DNA of 64,000 bases from Bathynomus jamesi (lineage: Eukaryota > Arthropoda > Malacostraca > Isopoda > Cirolanidae), in assembly GCA_023014485.1 (NCBI GenBank), contig JAJOZX010009059.1:57501-121500 (forward strand), in the 5' to 3' direction. Below, piece after piece: positions 43,691 through 54,336 of the stretch; within the stretch, counting starts at the first letter, position 1, and each line of letters begins with the position of its first letter. The notes beneath the pieces were generated by a model. That model had not been told where the DNA came from and searched no databases. It worked only from the letters and a program-made list of their open reading frames with translations. A program made the position numbers and the translations under genes.

Positions 43691-44010
43691 ATGATGAATA
43701 AAACCACGAAGGAAAGGAAACAGAATGGTATTCAAGCGCTTTCGTCTAATGACATCCTCAGGAACACTGAAGTACATAAAGAGTTACAGCCTATATATAG
43801 GTTACAGAAAAAAAAAAATATATATATATATATACAATAAACGGAGAAACAAAAAGGATTGTGGGAGGGGCACACAAATTTATAAGGAAAAACTATCGAT
43901 TTTTAGCACAAGATTAAATGAATTGTTTCCAACCAATGTTATAGATAAAAAAAAAATATGTATACAAATTTATACTGTGTTTCCTTTCCTTCGTGGTTTT
44001 ATTCATCATA
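43691..44010. repeat. Repeat with inverted ends, Penelope-terminus-like
   Basis: The start tgatgaataaaaccacgaag is mirrored at the end (cttcgtggttttattcatca). Inside, the minus strand reads CCTGAGGATGTCATTAGACG followed by AAAGCGCTTGAATACC. A second copy of that inner block (one strand) lies at 38318-38365. It has no coding content. Confidence 0.6.
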
Positions 44011-44092
44011 AATATTTTTCACGTGTTACTTTCGTGAAATAATTTTCATATATATATATATATATATATATAATTATATAAAACGGGTGTGC

Positions 44093-45491
44093 CATAAAAA
44101 AGGGTACATATTAAAAAGGCTATAAAATCAACATTTGTAATTTAATTTTAATAAAACTTCTACACAATAAAACATGTATTTATCTATATGCGAACGCGTT
44201 TTCAGACTAAAATATCAAATAATTAAAATTCTATCAACATTTAACGAAAGCGTATGATTTTTCTACTTAACATGCAAAAATTATTAAACCTTTTTAATAT
44301 TTTTTATAAAAATAATTTTCAACGTAAAATTTACCTGAAATTATTAAAAAAATGTTCGGAATGCTTTCCTTCCATTTCAATAACTTTTTTATTCTTGGCC
44401 GGAATATGGGAGAACTTAGCAGAGCGAGTCTACAGGACTAGGATAAAAGATGTCGCTCATTTACGCGAAATCATCATTAAAAATGGGAAGAGCTTCCACA
44501 GGAACAAGTAAATCGAGCCAAAGAAGAATTCCGGCCAAGAATAAAAGAAGTTATTGAAATGGAAGCAAAGCATTTCGAACAATTTTTTAATAATTTCAAG
44601 TAAATTTTACTTCTTCTTCCGCAGCTTATTATCCCATCTTTACATGGGGTCGCTGTTTTTGGTTCGTCTTCTCCACTCTCCTCTGTCGTATACCACGTCC
44701 TCCTCCAAGTCCTTCTCCCTGATGTCCGCCACCACACAGTCCCTCCATCTCGTCTTCGGTCTTCCTCTTCTTCTCCGTCCCGGCAACTCCATCTCCAGCA
44801 CTCTGCGCCCCACATACTCCTCCTCTCTTCTCCTGACGTGTCCATACCACCTCAGCCTGGCCTCCTGCACCTTCTTAGATGCTTCCGCCACCTTCACTGT
44901 TCCTCTTATATGCTCATTTCTGACCCTATCCCTCCTCGTCACTCCACACATCCATCTCAACATCTTCATTTCAGCCACATCGATATTTCTTTCATTGCTC
45001 TTCTTCATTGGCACAGACTCCATTCCATACAACACTGCCGGCCTCACCACTGTTTTGAATACCTTTCCCTTCAGTTTCACTGGGACCCTCTTATCACAGA
45101 GCACCCCTGATACGTCTCTCCAGTTCTTCCACCCCGACTGTGTTCTACAGTTTATCTCTCTCTCTGCTCCCCCCTCTGCATCCACTGTTGACCCCAAGTA
45201 TTTAAAATACTCCACCGTCTTAACACGCTCAAGTAAATTTTACATTAAAAATAATTTTTATAAAAAAAAAATATTAAAAAGGTTTAATAATTTTTGCATG
45301 CTTAGTAGAAAAATCACACTTTCGTTAAATGTTGATATAATTTGAATTATTTGATATTTTAGTCTGGAAACTTGTTTGCTTATAGATAAATAAATATGTT
45401 TTATTGTGTAGAAGTTGTATTAAAATTAAATGACAATTGTTGATTTTATAGCCTTTTTAATAAAATGTACCCTTTTTTATGGCACACCCGT
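44093..45491. mobile_element. Foldback mariner made of two 3' ends, hit by an RTE
   Basis: The ends read acgggtgtgccataaaaaag in inverted orientation. The inverted similarity is not limited to a short repeat: it runs about 310 bases inward and includes the end of the transposase coding region (44330-44402 mirrors 44527-44600). The single-copy centre reads GIWENLAERVYRTRIKDVAHL, a mariner C-terminal motif. A 618-bp RTE piece is inserted in the right arm. TA flanks are imperfect on the left. Confidence 0.75.
44611..45228 (-). pseudogene. RTE-type LINE, 5'-truncated 3' end
   Basis: The minus frame 45215-44640 reads FKYLGSTVDAEGG, VRPAVLYGMESVP, MKMLRWMCGVTRRDRVRNEH, RLRWYGHVRRREE and RRRGRPKTRWRDCVVADI, the C-terminal region of RTE-clade reverse transcriptases. 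The 15-bp target duplication tcaagtaaattttac lies at 44596-44610 and 45229-45243. The 3' end has a short gaagaagaag-type tail. The open frame over 191 residues shows a recent insertion. Confidence 0.85.
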
Positions 45492-45499
45492 TATATATA

Positions 45500-46435
45500 C
45501 AGGGTGGGCGGAAAGTAGCTCCCTATTTTGGATTGGTAAAAAAATACGTATATTATCCATTTATTTCAGAAGAAATAATATGAAAAGGTAGGCATACATG
45601 GTAGGTTTTCTCTAAAATTCAATGTGGGCTCCAACTCTTTCCGCCAGCTTCTGGAGCCGCCCAGGAATGGCGTCTACTGACTTTAGCAGGAACTCCGGCG
45701 GGATGGAGGACATGACTTCCCGAATTCGGTCCTCCAGTTCTTCCAATGTCCTCGGTTTGGTGCGGTAGACTTCTTTCTTTACCTACCCCCAAAGAAAGAA
45801 GTCGCACGGTGTCAAGTCGGAGCTCCTGGCTGGCCATTGATGTGGACCACGACGACCCATCCAACGCCCAGGGAAGTGGGCATCCAGCCACTCACGGACA
45901 ACAAGAGCGAAGTGCGGAGGGGCGCCATCTTGCATAAACATCAGATCGTCGATGTTCTCCCATGTGCTGACAACCGGCCAGACCTCGTTTCGCAACATAG
46001 CAAGGTACCGCTCAGCATTCATGGTGTTGCGCAGAAGGAACGGGCCCACAACCTGATCTGAGGTCATACCACACCACACCGTTACACTGAACCGATTCTG
46101 CCGTTTTTCAGTTTTTCAGCGGTAACCGTGCGACTTCTTTCTTTGGGGGTGGGTAAAGGAAGAAGTCTACCGCACCAAACCGAGGACATTGGAAGAACTG
46201 GAGGACCGAATTCGGGAAGTCATGTCCTCCATCCCGCCGGAGTTCCTGCTAAAGTCAGTGGACGCCATTCCTGGGCGGCTCCAGAAGCTGGTGGAAAGAG
46301 TTGGAGCCCACATTGAATTTTAGAGAAAACCTACCATGTATGCCTACCTTTTCATATTATTTCTTCTGAAATAAATGGATAATATACATATTTTTTTACC
46401 AATCCAAAATAGGGAGCTACTTTCCGCCCACCCTG
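45500..46435. mobile_element. Foldback DD41D mariner made of two 3' ends
   Basis: The ends are inverted CAGGGTGGGCGGAAAGTAGC with TA on both sides. The left arm (45500 to about 46112) is the minus-strand 3' half of the mariner at 61-62.2 kb; the right arm (about 46118-46435) is its last 315 bases on the plus strand. So the two arms mirror each other for about 315 bp. The transposase codons are still nearly identical to the 61-kb copy: GTSDQVVGPFLL-type GMTSDQVVGPFLLRN, MQDGAPPHFALVVREWLDAH, WPARSSDLTPCDFFLWG. Confidence 0.87.
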
Positions 46436-46439
46436 TATA

Positions 46440-47306
46440 TAAACACAAAGTAGCGGAATGCTGCCAGAAATGTTTAAATTAAGAAGCGAATTTTTGCCCT
46501 CGCTGGGGACCCTGAACAATTAATTCAAGGGTCATCGAATTTTGAGTGAACATTAACAATAGCCCGTTGACAACTTTTGCAGGTATTTCAATTCGATATT
46601 TGAAAAAAAAAAATTTTGGTCAGATATGCCGTCCTATCACAAACTTGAGCAACATTTCCTAAATTAACTCTCATTTGTTGATGCAAGTTAGATGGTCTAG
46701 CATCATCAACAGCTCTTGTTTGGGTCGGGTTTGATTCTTTCCCTGAGCAAGCTGAAATGTCACCCTCTGAATCTGAAGAATCAAGGCCTAGGCCTACAGC
46801 ATCATCATTAGTTGAAATGCTTTTGCTAATTCGAGAAAGTTCCACTTCTTTTCGTTTCATATTTTCATATTCTTTTTAAGTTTTTCAGTTGTTATTTTAT
46901 CTATGTTCCCAATTGCCATTTTTCTATCTCCTCTTTGATCAGTGAGAAATTTTTGCTCAATGCGAGGAACCTTTTTAGTTTTATCACAAAGACATGAATC
47001 AAACTCACATTTGCAGCTCGCAATATCAAATAAATTTTTAGCTTTTTCTCTGAACAACTGTAATTTGTTTTGAAAATTTGGGTTTCCTTTTCTTCCTTTG
47101 TATGGCTTCATGAACACCATATATTTATTATGATAGGAGCGAATAAGCTGCAAAACTCTTTTGTGAGAAACTGTTGGAATTGAGGCCATTACCCAAATAT
47201 TTTCAATATCTAAATTTAGCGACTCTTTCTGATACGTAGAGACTGCAGGATCTTTTTTATTATTAGTGACCTTTATGTCAGCTCTTACCCATAAATAATG
47301 TCTAAA
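46440..47306 (-). pseudogene. Divergent hAT-like transposase, copy D, part after insertion
   Basis: The minus frame 47306-46857 and then 46860-46620 reads RFRHYLWVRADIKVTNN, YMVFMKPYKGRKGNP, FDIASCKCEFDSCLCDKTKK, FLTDQRGDRKMAIGN and DSSDSEGDISACSGK. It stops after VAQVCDRTAYLT, where copy C reads VCDRYGISDRAG, so the catalytic half is missing. The next bases (46610-46440) resemble the leader of copies C and D in the same direction, an odd junction. Its N-terminus is 7 kb away at 54432, beyond the foldback insertion. Confidence 0.75.
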
Positions 47307-49376
47307 CCTTTCTTGGTGCTTTCCTGTTAATGGGAATATCCAACCGGCCGCCACCAAACTGTTTATGTATTTTTGCTCTCGTCATTTTCGTTTAAACTAA
47401 TGAAAATATCGCAACTTAACCTAACCAATCATCAAAGAAGAAGAGGCGACGTCAAACCAAAACATCAACGCGCTGGTGGCCAAACTTCCTCAAATCTCCG
47501 TGCAGCGGGCTGTCTACGGTTGGCCAGACTGGCAGTCGACGGCCTGTTGCGTGGCACGGTCAGAGTGCCGATCGGCTCCCGGGGCCGGACCTATTCTCAG
47601 CGTGCTATTTTTTTAATTACAGAGAGCAATTGCGTGCTCCCCGAACTACTCTTACTCTCTGGCAACATTAAGACTAATACAGGCCCCACTACAACTTACA
47701 CATGTCACCATACACAAAGACATAGACACAATAGCACCATGAGACACATACAGAAGTATAATATTAACATATTACAGTACAACGTAGATGGCCTCACAAA
47801 CAAAATCATGCAGCTTAGGGAATTCATACACAAACAAAACATTCACATAGCACTTATGCAAGAAACAAAACTAAAACGCACACACAAAACACCCACCATC
47901 CCTGACTTCACAGCGATCCGTCAGATCGTACTGGGGGTAACGGGGGTGGACTCATCACTTATATACGTAAAAGCATTAGTTACACTGATGCTACCCAAAA
48001 CATTACAAACACAATCCAAGCAGATAACACGATAGAAATACGGGCAGTTAACATTAAAACACGCGCAAAACACAACACCACACTAATTAACATTTACATC
48101 CCACCAGATAGTTCACCTCAGGTGCCAGCCAATTACAATCCACAGTTACACAATCTGGCCCCTCTCACTAATGTCATCTTAGGAGGAGACTTCAACGCCA
48201 AAGACACTAGTTGGTACCTGCACAACCAAAACAAACCAGAGGCGCCAACATAGCCACACAACTAAACAGCCTCTTCATTCTTAACAATACAGAAGAACAT
48301 ACACACATACCACATCAAGCAGGATACTGAAACTCCTCCCCAGACATAACGTTCTGTTCCCCCTCACTAGCAACACATACACAATGGAGAACAGAAAAAC
48401 AACTGTCATCTGACCACCTGCCCATCATCATTACAACACATCCTACACTCTGCCCCAACAGCCTTAGGCACACTTACAGAAATTACAAGAAAGCTGATTG
48501 GGAACAGTTCAAAATACAGACTGAGGAACAATTCACCACATTAAACAGCATACCCATCATAAACATCAATACAACACTCAAGACATTTAATCAGATCATC
48601 AATAATGCAAACAAATACATACCCAAGGGCAACATTAGGAAATACAACCTAAATTACACTAGAGAAATAGCCCACCTCATAAGGCAACGTAACAACCTCA
48701 AATATAACACACAAACACCACACACAGAAGCCATAAAACAGCAGATACAACAGCTCAACACAGAAATAAACAACAAACTCAAAGAAAAACAAACAGAAAC
48801 ATTCAGAGAATTCATAACAACACTAAACCACTCCACAGATACATCCAGGCTATACAAGACTATAAACAGCATTACCCACTCTAACAACGGCATTCACACC
48901 TCACACGCGGCTATCTGTCGCAGCCAAAATAATATCCCAACATACACACAACAAGCTAACATTCTAGTTAATCACTACGCAAAGATAAGTCACTTAAACA
49001 GAGACAACAACCAGAAACACGCAGACAGACAAACAGCCAGACACAAGAAAACCTACAGACTCGACACGACCATTACACCCTTCAATACAGACCAGACCAC
49101 CAAGATCATCAAAAACATTAAGAATTCGAAGGCTACTGGACCAGACAACATATCTAACATACACCTTAAACACTTTGGCCCACACGGAATACTAGCTCTC
49201 ACAAATATCAGCACATATTCATACCAACAATGTATTATTCCTGACATATGGAAACAAGGTAAAATTATTACACTACTCAATCCAAACAAAAATCCAACAG
49301 AACCAGCTTCCTATAGACCCATTACTTTACTATGCACACCTTCCAAAGTAACAGAAAGACTAATCTTACAAATCAC

Positions 49377-50615
49377 CAGTGGTGGGCACCGTTAACCAAA
49401 AAGTTAACTTCGTTAACCGTTAATCCGTTAACCAAAAAGTTAACTTCGTTAACCGTTAATCCGTTAATTCGTTAAACATGTAACGGAAGTTACCGATAAA
49501 CCGTTAACGTTAACTTTTATTATAAAAAAAATGAAAAACAGTGTATATATAATTTAATTTTCCCTCTTCTTCTCGTTCTCCATTTTGTCCATGAGATGCA
49601 TGTTGCCCTTCATGAAAATTAGCATATCAAAGTTTTCATCAGACAGGGATGATCTCTTGGCCCTCAGGATGTCCTTGCCCATAGAGAACAAACGCTCCAC
49701 TGCAGCACTGGAGGGGATGGCTGTGTTGAACTTGATGAACAAGTCCACCAACACTTGCTCACCCAAGAAGGCAGCATCTGTCAGCAAGTCCTTGGAGTTG
49801 GTCTCCAGCCAGGTCTTGACCAAGTTCTGGAGATTATGGAGATTTTAAAGATGTGGTACCTAGAAGTACCGCCAGGACATAAAGGGTTAAGGTGAAAACG
49901 CTCCCATTGTAAGACATCAATTGACTTAATTTATGTCATCAAAGTGACATGAGAATTGAAATCTTACCTGATCAGTTTTATGGTTCTTGGAATGTATCAA
50001 GGAGACTACTAATAAGGTACTCACAGACATATTATAAATATACATGACTTACTTGACAACGATTATTTTTAAATATTCACTAGCACAAACATGTTGCGCA
50101 AGAGACAGACTGCAAATGAAACGAATGTAGTTATTTGTTGTACTGTAATTGTTACATATATATTATTGAAAGTGCCTTAAAATGCTCGTGATATTTCTTG
50201 AAAGAAGTTGAAACATTCAACTCAAATGGCAAATCTTTCCGCCTGATTTTACAGTCGACCATGTTTTGCTCAAACCAATGCCATAAATAACTACCATATT
50301 TGGTAAGACACAAATTGTGGCGACGGAAACAAATATATCGCCTGATTCTGCACTGCGGAAATGGAAATTCGTTCATCACTATTAACAGTGGCGGATTAAT
50401 TGCGCACCTGCTCAGCACTGAAAATAATCGAAACTTTTAAACGTTTATTTATGAATTTTTTGGGTTAACGGACTTGAGTTAACGGAAGTTAAATGTAACG
50501 GAAGTTAATTAGTCCGATAATGATTTTCAAAGTTAACTTAAAAGTTAAATCGTTAACGAAAAAGTTAACTTCGTTAATTAACGATTAACGGATTAACGGT
50601 TTGTGCCCAGCTTTG
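49377..50615 (-). mobile_element. hAT element remnant, 1239 bp
   Basis: The 8-bp caaatcac is repeated exactly at 49369-49376 and 50616-50623. The ends read CAGTGGTGGGCACCG and, inverted, CAAAGCTGGGCAC. Just inside both ends are runs of cgttaaccgttaatccgtta and related words. The short transposase remnant is on the minus strand; the central part has no other recognised coding content. Confidence 0.85.
49554..49823 (-). pseudogene. hAT transposase C-terminal dimerisation domain
   Basis: The 89-residue frame reads DLFIKFNTAIPSSAAVERLF, then SMGKDILRAKRSSLSDENFD and MLIFMKGN. The block SSAAVERLFSxGxDxxxxKRxxLxxxNFxxLxFLKxN is the hAT dimerisation domain with the catalytic Glu (VERLF). The rest of the transposase is deleted, so the element could only have moved in trans. 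Confidence 0.85.
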
Positions 50616-51676
50616 CAAATCACCAACCCGCACATACCACTATCGCCTACTCAACATGGATTCAGACCTCACCACTCAACCACGACGTCACTCACTAACC
50701 TCACGCAGCACATCATGGATGGCATCAACTCCAGACGACCAGCTCAACGTACACTATTAGCAATATTAGCAACAATAGACATTAGTAAAGCATTTGATGC
50801 TATCCCTCGCTTCCCTCTCATAAACAAAATACTGAACACAAACATGCACAATAACACCAAAAGGTGGCTGAGCAACTATCTTTCAGGAAGATACTCACAT
50901 GTCACATTTAATGGCAAGTCATCCAAAAACAAGCTTTTTCCGAGCGAGGTCCCTCAAGGCTCTGTTCTCTCACCAACACTCTTTAACTTATACATGCATG
51001 ACATTCCAACACCCATAGATAACAAACTTACCTTATCATCATATGCAGATGACATCACTTTAACATCCACCCACAACAACATCGACACCGCTACAAATAA
51101 CCTACAAACATACATAAACAGTATACAAGACTGGCTCACACACAATAGACTCAAAGTGGCGCCCACAAAATCAACCATCACCTTGCTTACAAGCAACACA
51201 AAAGAACACCAGGTAATTCCACAGCTTACACTAAACAACATCAACATTCCATACACTCACAGGACCAAAATACTTGGGGTCACATACAACGCATCATTAT
51301 CTTTTGCAAGCCATATTCAGGACATTAAAAACAAATGTACGTCAAAACTTAACACGCTTAGGGTACTTACAGGCACAAACTTTGGACACCAGCAGGAAAC
51401 AACATCACTCATATACAAACAATATATTCGCTCAGTTATGGACTATGCTAGCCCATGCTGGGCACCCATTAGCTCAAACACACACATAAATACCTTACAG
51501 ACAACACAAATCAACGCACTTCGTATCATTACAGGATGCACTCAAACAACACCAATAGAACACCTGCACACAGAAACAAAAATACTGAAAGTTAGGGAAC
51601 ATTTAGACATGAGGGGAACACAATTCATGGCAGCAGCGACAACTAACCCACAACACCCTTGCCACTATATGTACAA

Positions 51677-52261
51677 TAGGGCGGCTCGTTTTTACACTTT
51701 TTTCGATATTTGATTGGTGGTAGTGCGGAAAAGTTGCGATTTGGAGAGAAAATAAAGTGTGTAAAATTTTTTTGATCTACGTCAATACCTTCCGGTGGCG
51801 GCGAGTCCTTAAAAATCGAAAAATAGGCCTAACGGGGTAGATTGGAAAATGGTTTTAAAGACTTACAAAATAAACAATAAAAATTTCAGCACAATCTGTT
51901 AATAACTTCCGGTGGCGTCTTAGCCGTTAAAATATCCAAAATATTGATTTAAAGCAAGTTTTAACAAGATGTTATACAAATGTTAATTCCGGTATATTTC
52001 TGTGCAAACAACCCTGAGAACACTATTATAGGCTTGAATAAATTAATAGCAGTCATTGAACAATGAACATTATAAAAATTATATAAAATTATAAAAAAAT
52101 TTGTGTTTTTAGGCCTATTTTTCGATTTTTAAGGACTCGCCGCCACCGGAAGGTATTGACGTAGATCAAAAACATTTTACACACTATTTTCTCTCCAAAT
52201 CGCAACTTTTCCGCACTACCCCCAATCAAATATCGAAAAAGTGTAAAAACGAGCCGCCCTA
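51677..52261. mobile_element. Long-TIR MITE of the divergent hAT-like family, 585 bp
   Basis: The 8-bp atgtacaa is repeated exactly at 51669-51676 and 52262-52269 and fits nTnnnnAn. The ends start TAGGGCGGCTCGTTTTTAC and the inverted arms run about 150 bp with few mismatches. TAGGGCGG and a subterminal GGTAGTGCGGAAAAG are shared with copy A (TAGGGCGG and GGCTAGTGCGGAAAA), so a copy-A-like transposase probably moved it. No coding content. Confidence 0.87.
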
Positions 52262-53171
52262 ATGTACAATCATGCACCGACACCTCGCACCATTAAGGTA
52301 ACACCAGAGAGACATTATAACCAAATACTCCATTCCATACCACGCCCCACAGACATCACACAGTACAGAAAACACATACACACACACACACACACACCTA
52401 ACCCACAAAGCACTGACACGACTCGGTCCGAATGCGGTCCTAAGTGCGAAGCCGCCACCCATTAACAGGTCAGAGATTAGCCTGAGCAGATCGGATCGAG
52501 TTCACTTAGCACAATTCCGATGTGGACATCACCCCAACTTACGGACATATAAACACAGCCTAGACAACTCCATAGACGACACCTGCCACCTGTGCCAGGA
52601 CACACCACAAACAATTGAACACATTATGACAGACTGTACCGCTCTAGCACAACAATGAACACAACACAACATCACTAGTGCGCTGAACCTCTGGTCCACT
52701 CCGGAGAGGGCGATCGGTTACCTGCGTGCCGCCGGCTTGCTCGATCAGGGTGGGCTGATCGCCTAAACAACAACAACAACCAATCATCAAGCGTGGCCGG
52801 TCGATTCGCCGACGGACGTTTTGCCGACAGACATTTTGCCGACGGACGTTTCGCCGAACGGACGATTCGCCGAACGGACGATTCGCCGAATGGACTGTCA
52901 TTAATAAAAAAAACAAATATAATTTAAATACGAAAATTAGTTGTTAACTTTTATAATTTAAGTCTTGCGTTTGTGCCTTTATAGTTTAAGCTATTGTGAA
53001 ACGTTTGTTCGTTTGTTGCCTTTTTTTAAATCTTAGTAACTTATGATTTAGGTTTTCGCACTTAAAATTGCAGTCATCCTGGAACTTTTACATTGTTCAC
53101 TGTTCAGTAACCCACAATGCCTCTTCAATTTATTGATTCAGAGAAAGGCCATAAAAAGTTAGTACACCCTT

Positions 53172-53262
53172 GACGATTGGTTAGGTTAAGTCATGATATT
53201 TTCGTTAGTTTACTGTTAAAACATACGAAAATATCACGATTTAACCTAACCAATCGTCATTT
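53172..53262. repeat. Palindrome with ggttaggttaa arms
   Basis: Arms gacgattggttaggttaagt and its reverse complement enclose a short centre (tgatattttcg...cgaaaatatca). The same arm sequence occurs at 23460-23510 and 54035-54080. Confidence 0.8.
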
Positions 53263-53284
53263 TTTTAAATAATATTAGTAATAG

Positions 53285-53460
53285 TTTCTCTAGACAAATT
53301 GTATCTGTAGACAAATTATTGTAGTTAAATTGGATCTGTAGACAAATTATTGTAGTTAAATTGTATCTGTAGACTAATTGTTGTAGATAAACTGTTGTAG
53401 ACAAATTGTTGTAGATGAATTGTATCTTTAGACTAACAAATTGTTGTAGACAAATTCGCC
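53285..53460. repeat. AT-rich minisatellite (tgtagacaaatt unit)
   Basis: About six units built from tgtagacaaattattgtag and taaattgtatc. It is followed by a (TA)n run at 53529-53584. Confidence 0.8.
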
Positions 53461-53527
53461 GGACACCGTCAAAGTGAATTCCATGGTCTAAAACGAAAGT
53501 TTTAAATTATACAATATACACCGAGAA

Positions 53528-53528
<1 letters not shown>

Positions 53529-53584
<56 letters not shown>
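53529..53584. repeat. (TA)n microsatellite
   Basis: Alternating ta run of 56 bases inside the foldback element. Confidence 0.95.
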
Positions 53585-53586
<2 letters not shown>

Positions 53587-54336
53587 TAAACATTTTATAG
53601 TATTATCGATATAAATTTATTTAAAAAAGGTATCTACTGTATGTTTTTACGTCAAGCGTCTATAACTGTCAATTTAACATAATTTAATATTTTAACAAAA
53701 TAATTCAATAACATTTAATAATAACCTTTAATAACATGAGTGTGTATTTTGTCATAGAAATATTAATGACAGTCCGTTCGGCGAATCGTCCGTTCGGCGA
53801 ATCGTCCGTTCGGCGAAATGTCCGTCGGCAAAATGTCTGTCGGCAAAACGTCCGTCGGCGAATCGACCGGGTACCTCATCAAGAGCGTACAGTTGACGTA
53901 ACCGGGCATTCAATTGACCTAACCGGGCATTGAATTAACCGAACAGGTTAATATAACGGAAAATGCCCGGTTAGGTCAACTGAATGCCCAGTTAGGTTAA
54001 TTGAATACCCGGTTAGGTCAACTGTACGCCTTTGATAATTGGTTAGGTTAAGTTGTGATAGTTTCGTTAGTTTAAACGAAAATGACGAGAGCAAAAATAC
54101 ATCATAAACAGTTTGTAGTCCCGATAATACGTAAGTACCGAATTTATTAATCATTTAAATGAAATTAGTTAATATGTAAGCGATAATCAGTTAGTAGGGG
54201 CCAAAATGTCTTTATGTCATCTAAAATCGTAGAAAAAACGTCGCTGCTTTCGGTACGTTGTCGCCACATGAATTCCGCAAGATACGAGTCCAGATGATGG
54301 CGGGCGGTTGAGTATTCCCGTTAACAGGAAAGCACC

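Larger units (their letters stand above)
47600..52660 (+). pseudogene. LINE endonuclease/reverse transcriptase, split by two elements
   Basis: Endonuclease: INILQYNVDGLTNKI, IALMQETKLKRTH, VILGGDFNAKDTSW. Reverse transcriptase: KNSKATGPDNIS, IPDIWKQGKIITLLNPNK, ASYRPITLLCTPSKVTERLI, then the hAT, then LSPTQHGFRPHHSTTTSL, ATIDISKAFDAIP, SEVPQGSVLSPTLFNLYMHD, SSYADDITLTS and TKILGVTYNASLSF. After the MITE the tail reads HLAQFRCGHHP and CHLCQDTPQTIEHIMTDC. The 370-residue stretch 50601-51713 is open except for the MITE, so the copy is fairly young. Confidence 0.82.
47436..52777 (+). mobile_element. LINE of the Jockey/I superfamily, full length
   Basis: The target duplication aaccaatcatcaa lies at 47423-47435 and 52778-52790, and the 3' end is a short (caa)n tail. 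After removal of the hAT (1239 bp) and the MITE (585 bp) it is about 3.5 kb. It codes for an endonuclease, a reverse transcriptase and a C-terminal Cys-His motif. I cannot assign the clade safely. Confidence 0.82.
52794..53875. mobile_element. Foldback element with tandem-repeat arms
   Basis: Inverted arms of about 105 bp (52797-52905 and 53763-53873) start ccggtcgattcgccgacgga and consist of five to six tandem units of 15-16 bp (cggacgattcgccgaa and variants). The flanks tcatcaagcg and tcatcaagagcg are similar and may be the target duplication with a small indel. The interior has a 91-bp palindrome, an AT-rich minisatellite and (TA)n. Confidence 0.7.
47315..54336. mobile_element. Foldback DNA element, 7022 bp with later insertions
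   Basis: The left end GGTGCTTTCCTGTTAATGGG and the right end (reverse complement of GGTGCTTTCCTGTTAACGGG) are inverted; the similarity runs through GGAATA and CAACCG, and resumes for about 85 bases (47350-47435 against 54040-54115). The flanks cctttctt (47307-47314) and catttctt (54337-54344) match at 7 of 8. Removing it joins the two halves of transposase copy D in frame order. Without the LINE and the second foldback it would be only about 0.6 kb and has no gene of its own. Confidence 0.8.

Noticed and set aside
44554..45345. 263-codon plus-strand open frame, the longest on its strand nearby
   Set aside because: It is antisense to the RTE reverse transcriptase C-terminus, which has clear family motifs; its Ser/Leu-rich content is an artefact of the complementary codons.
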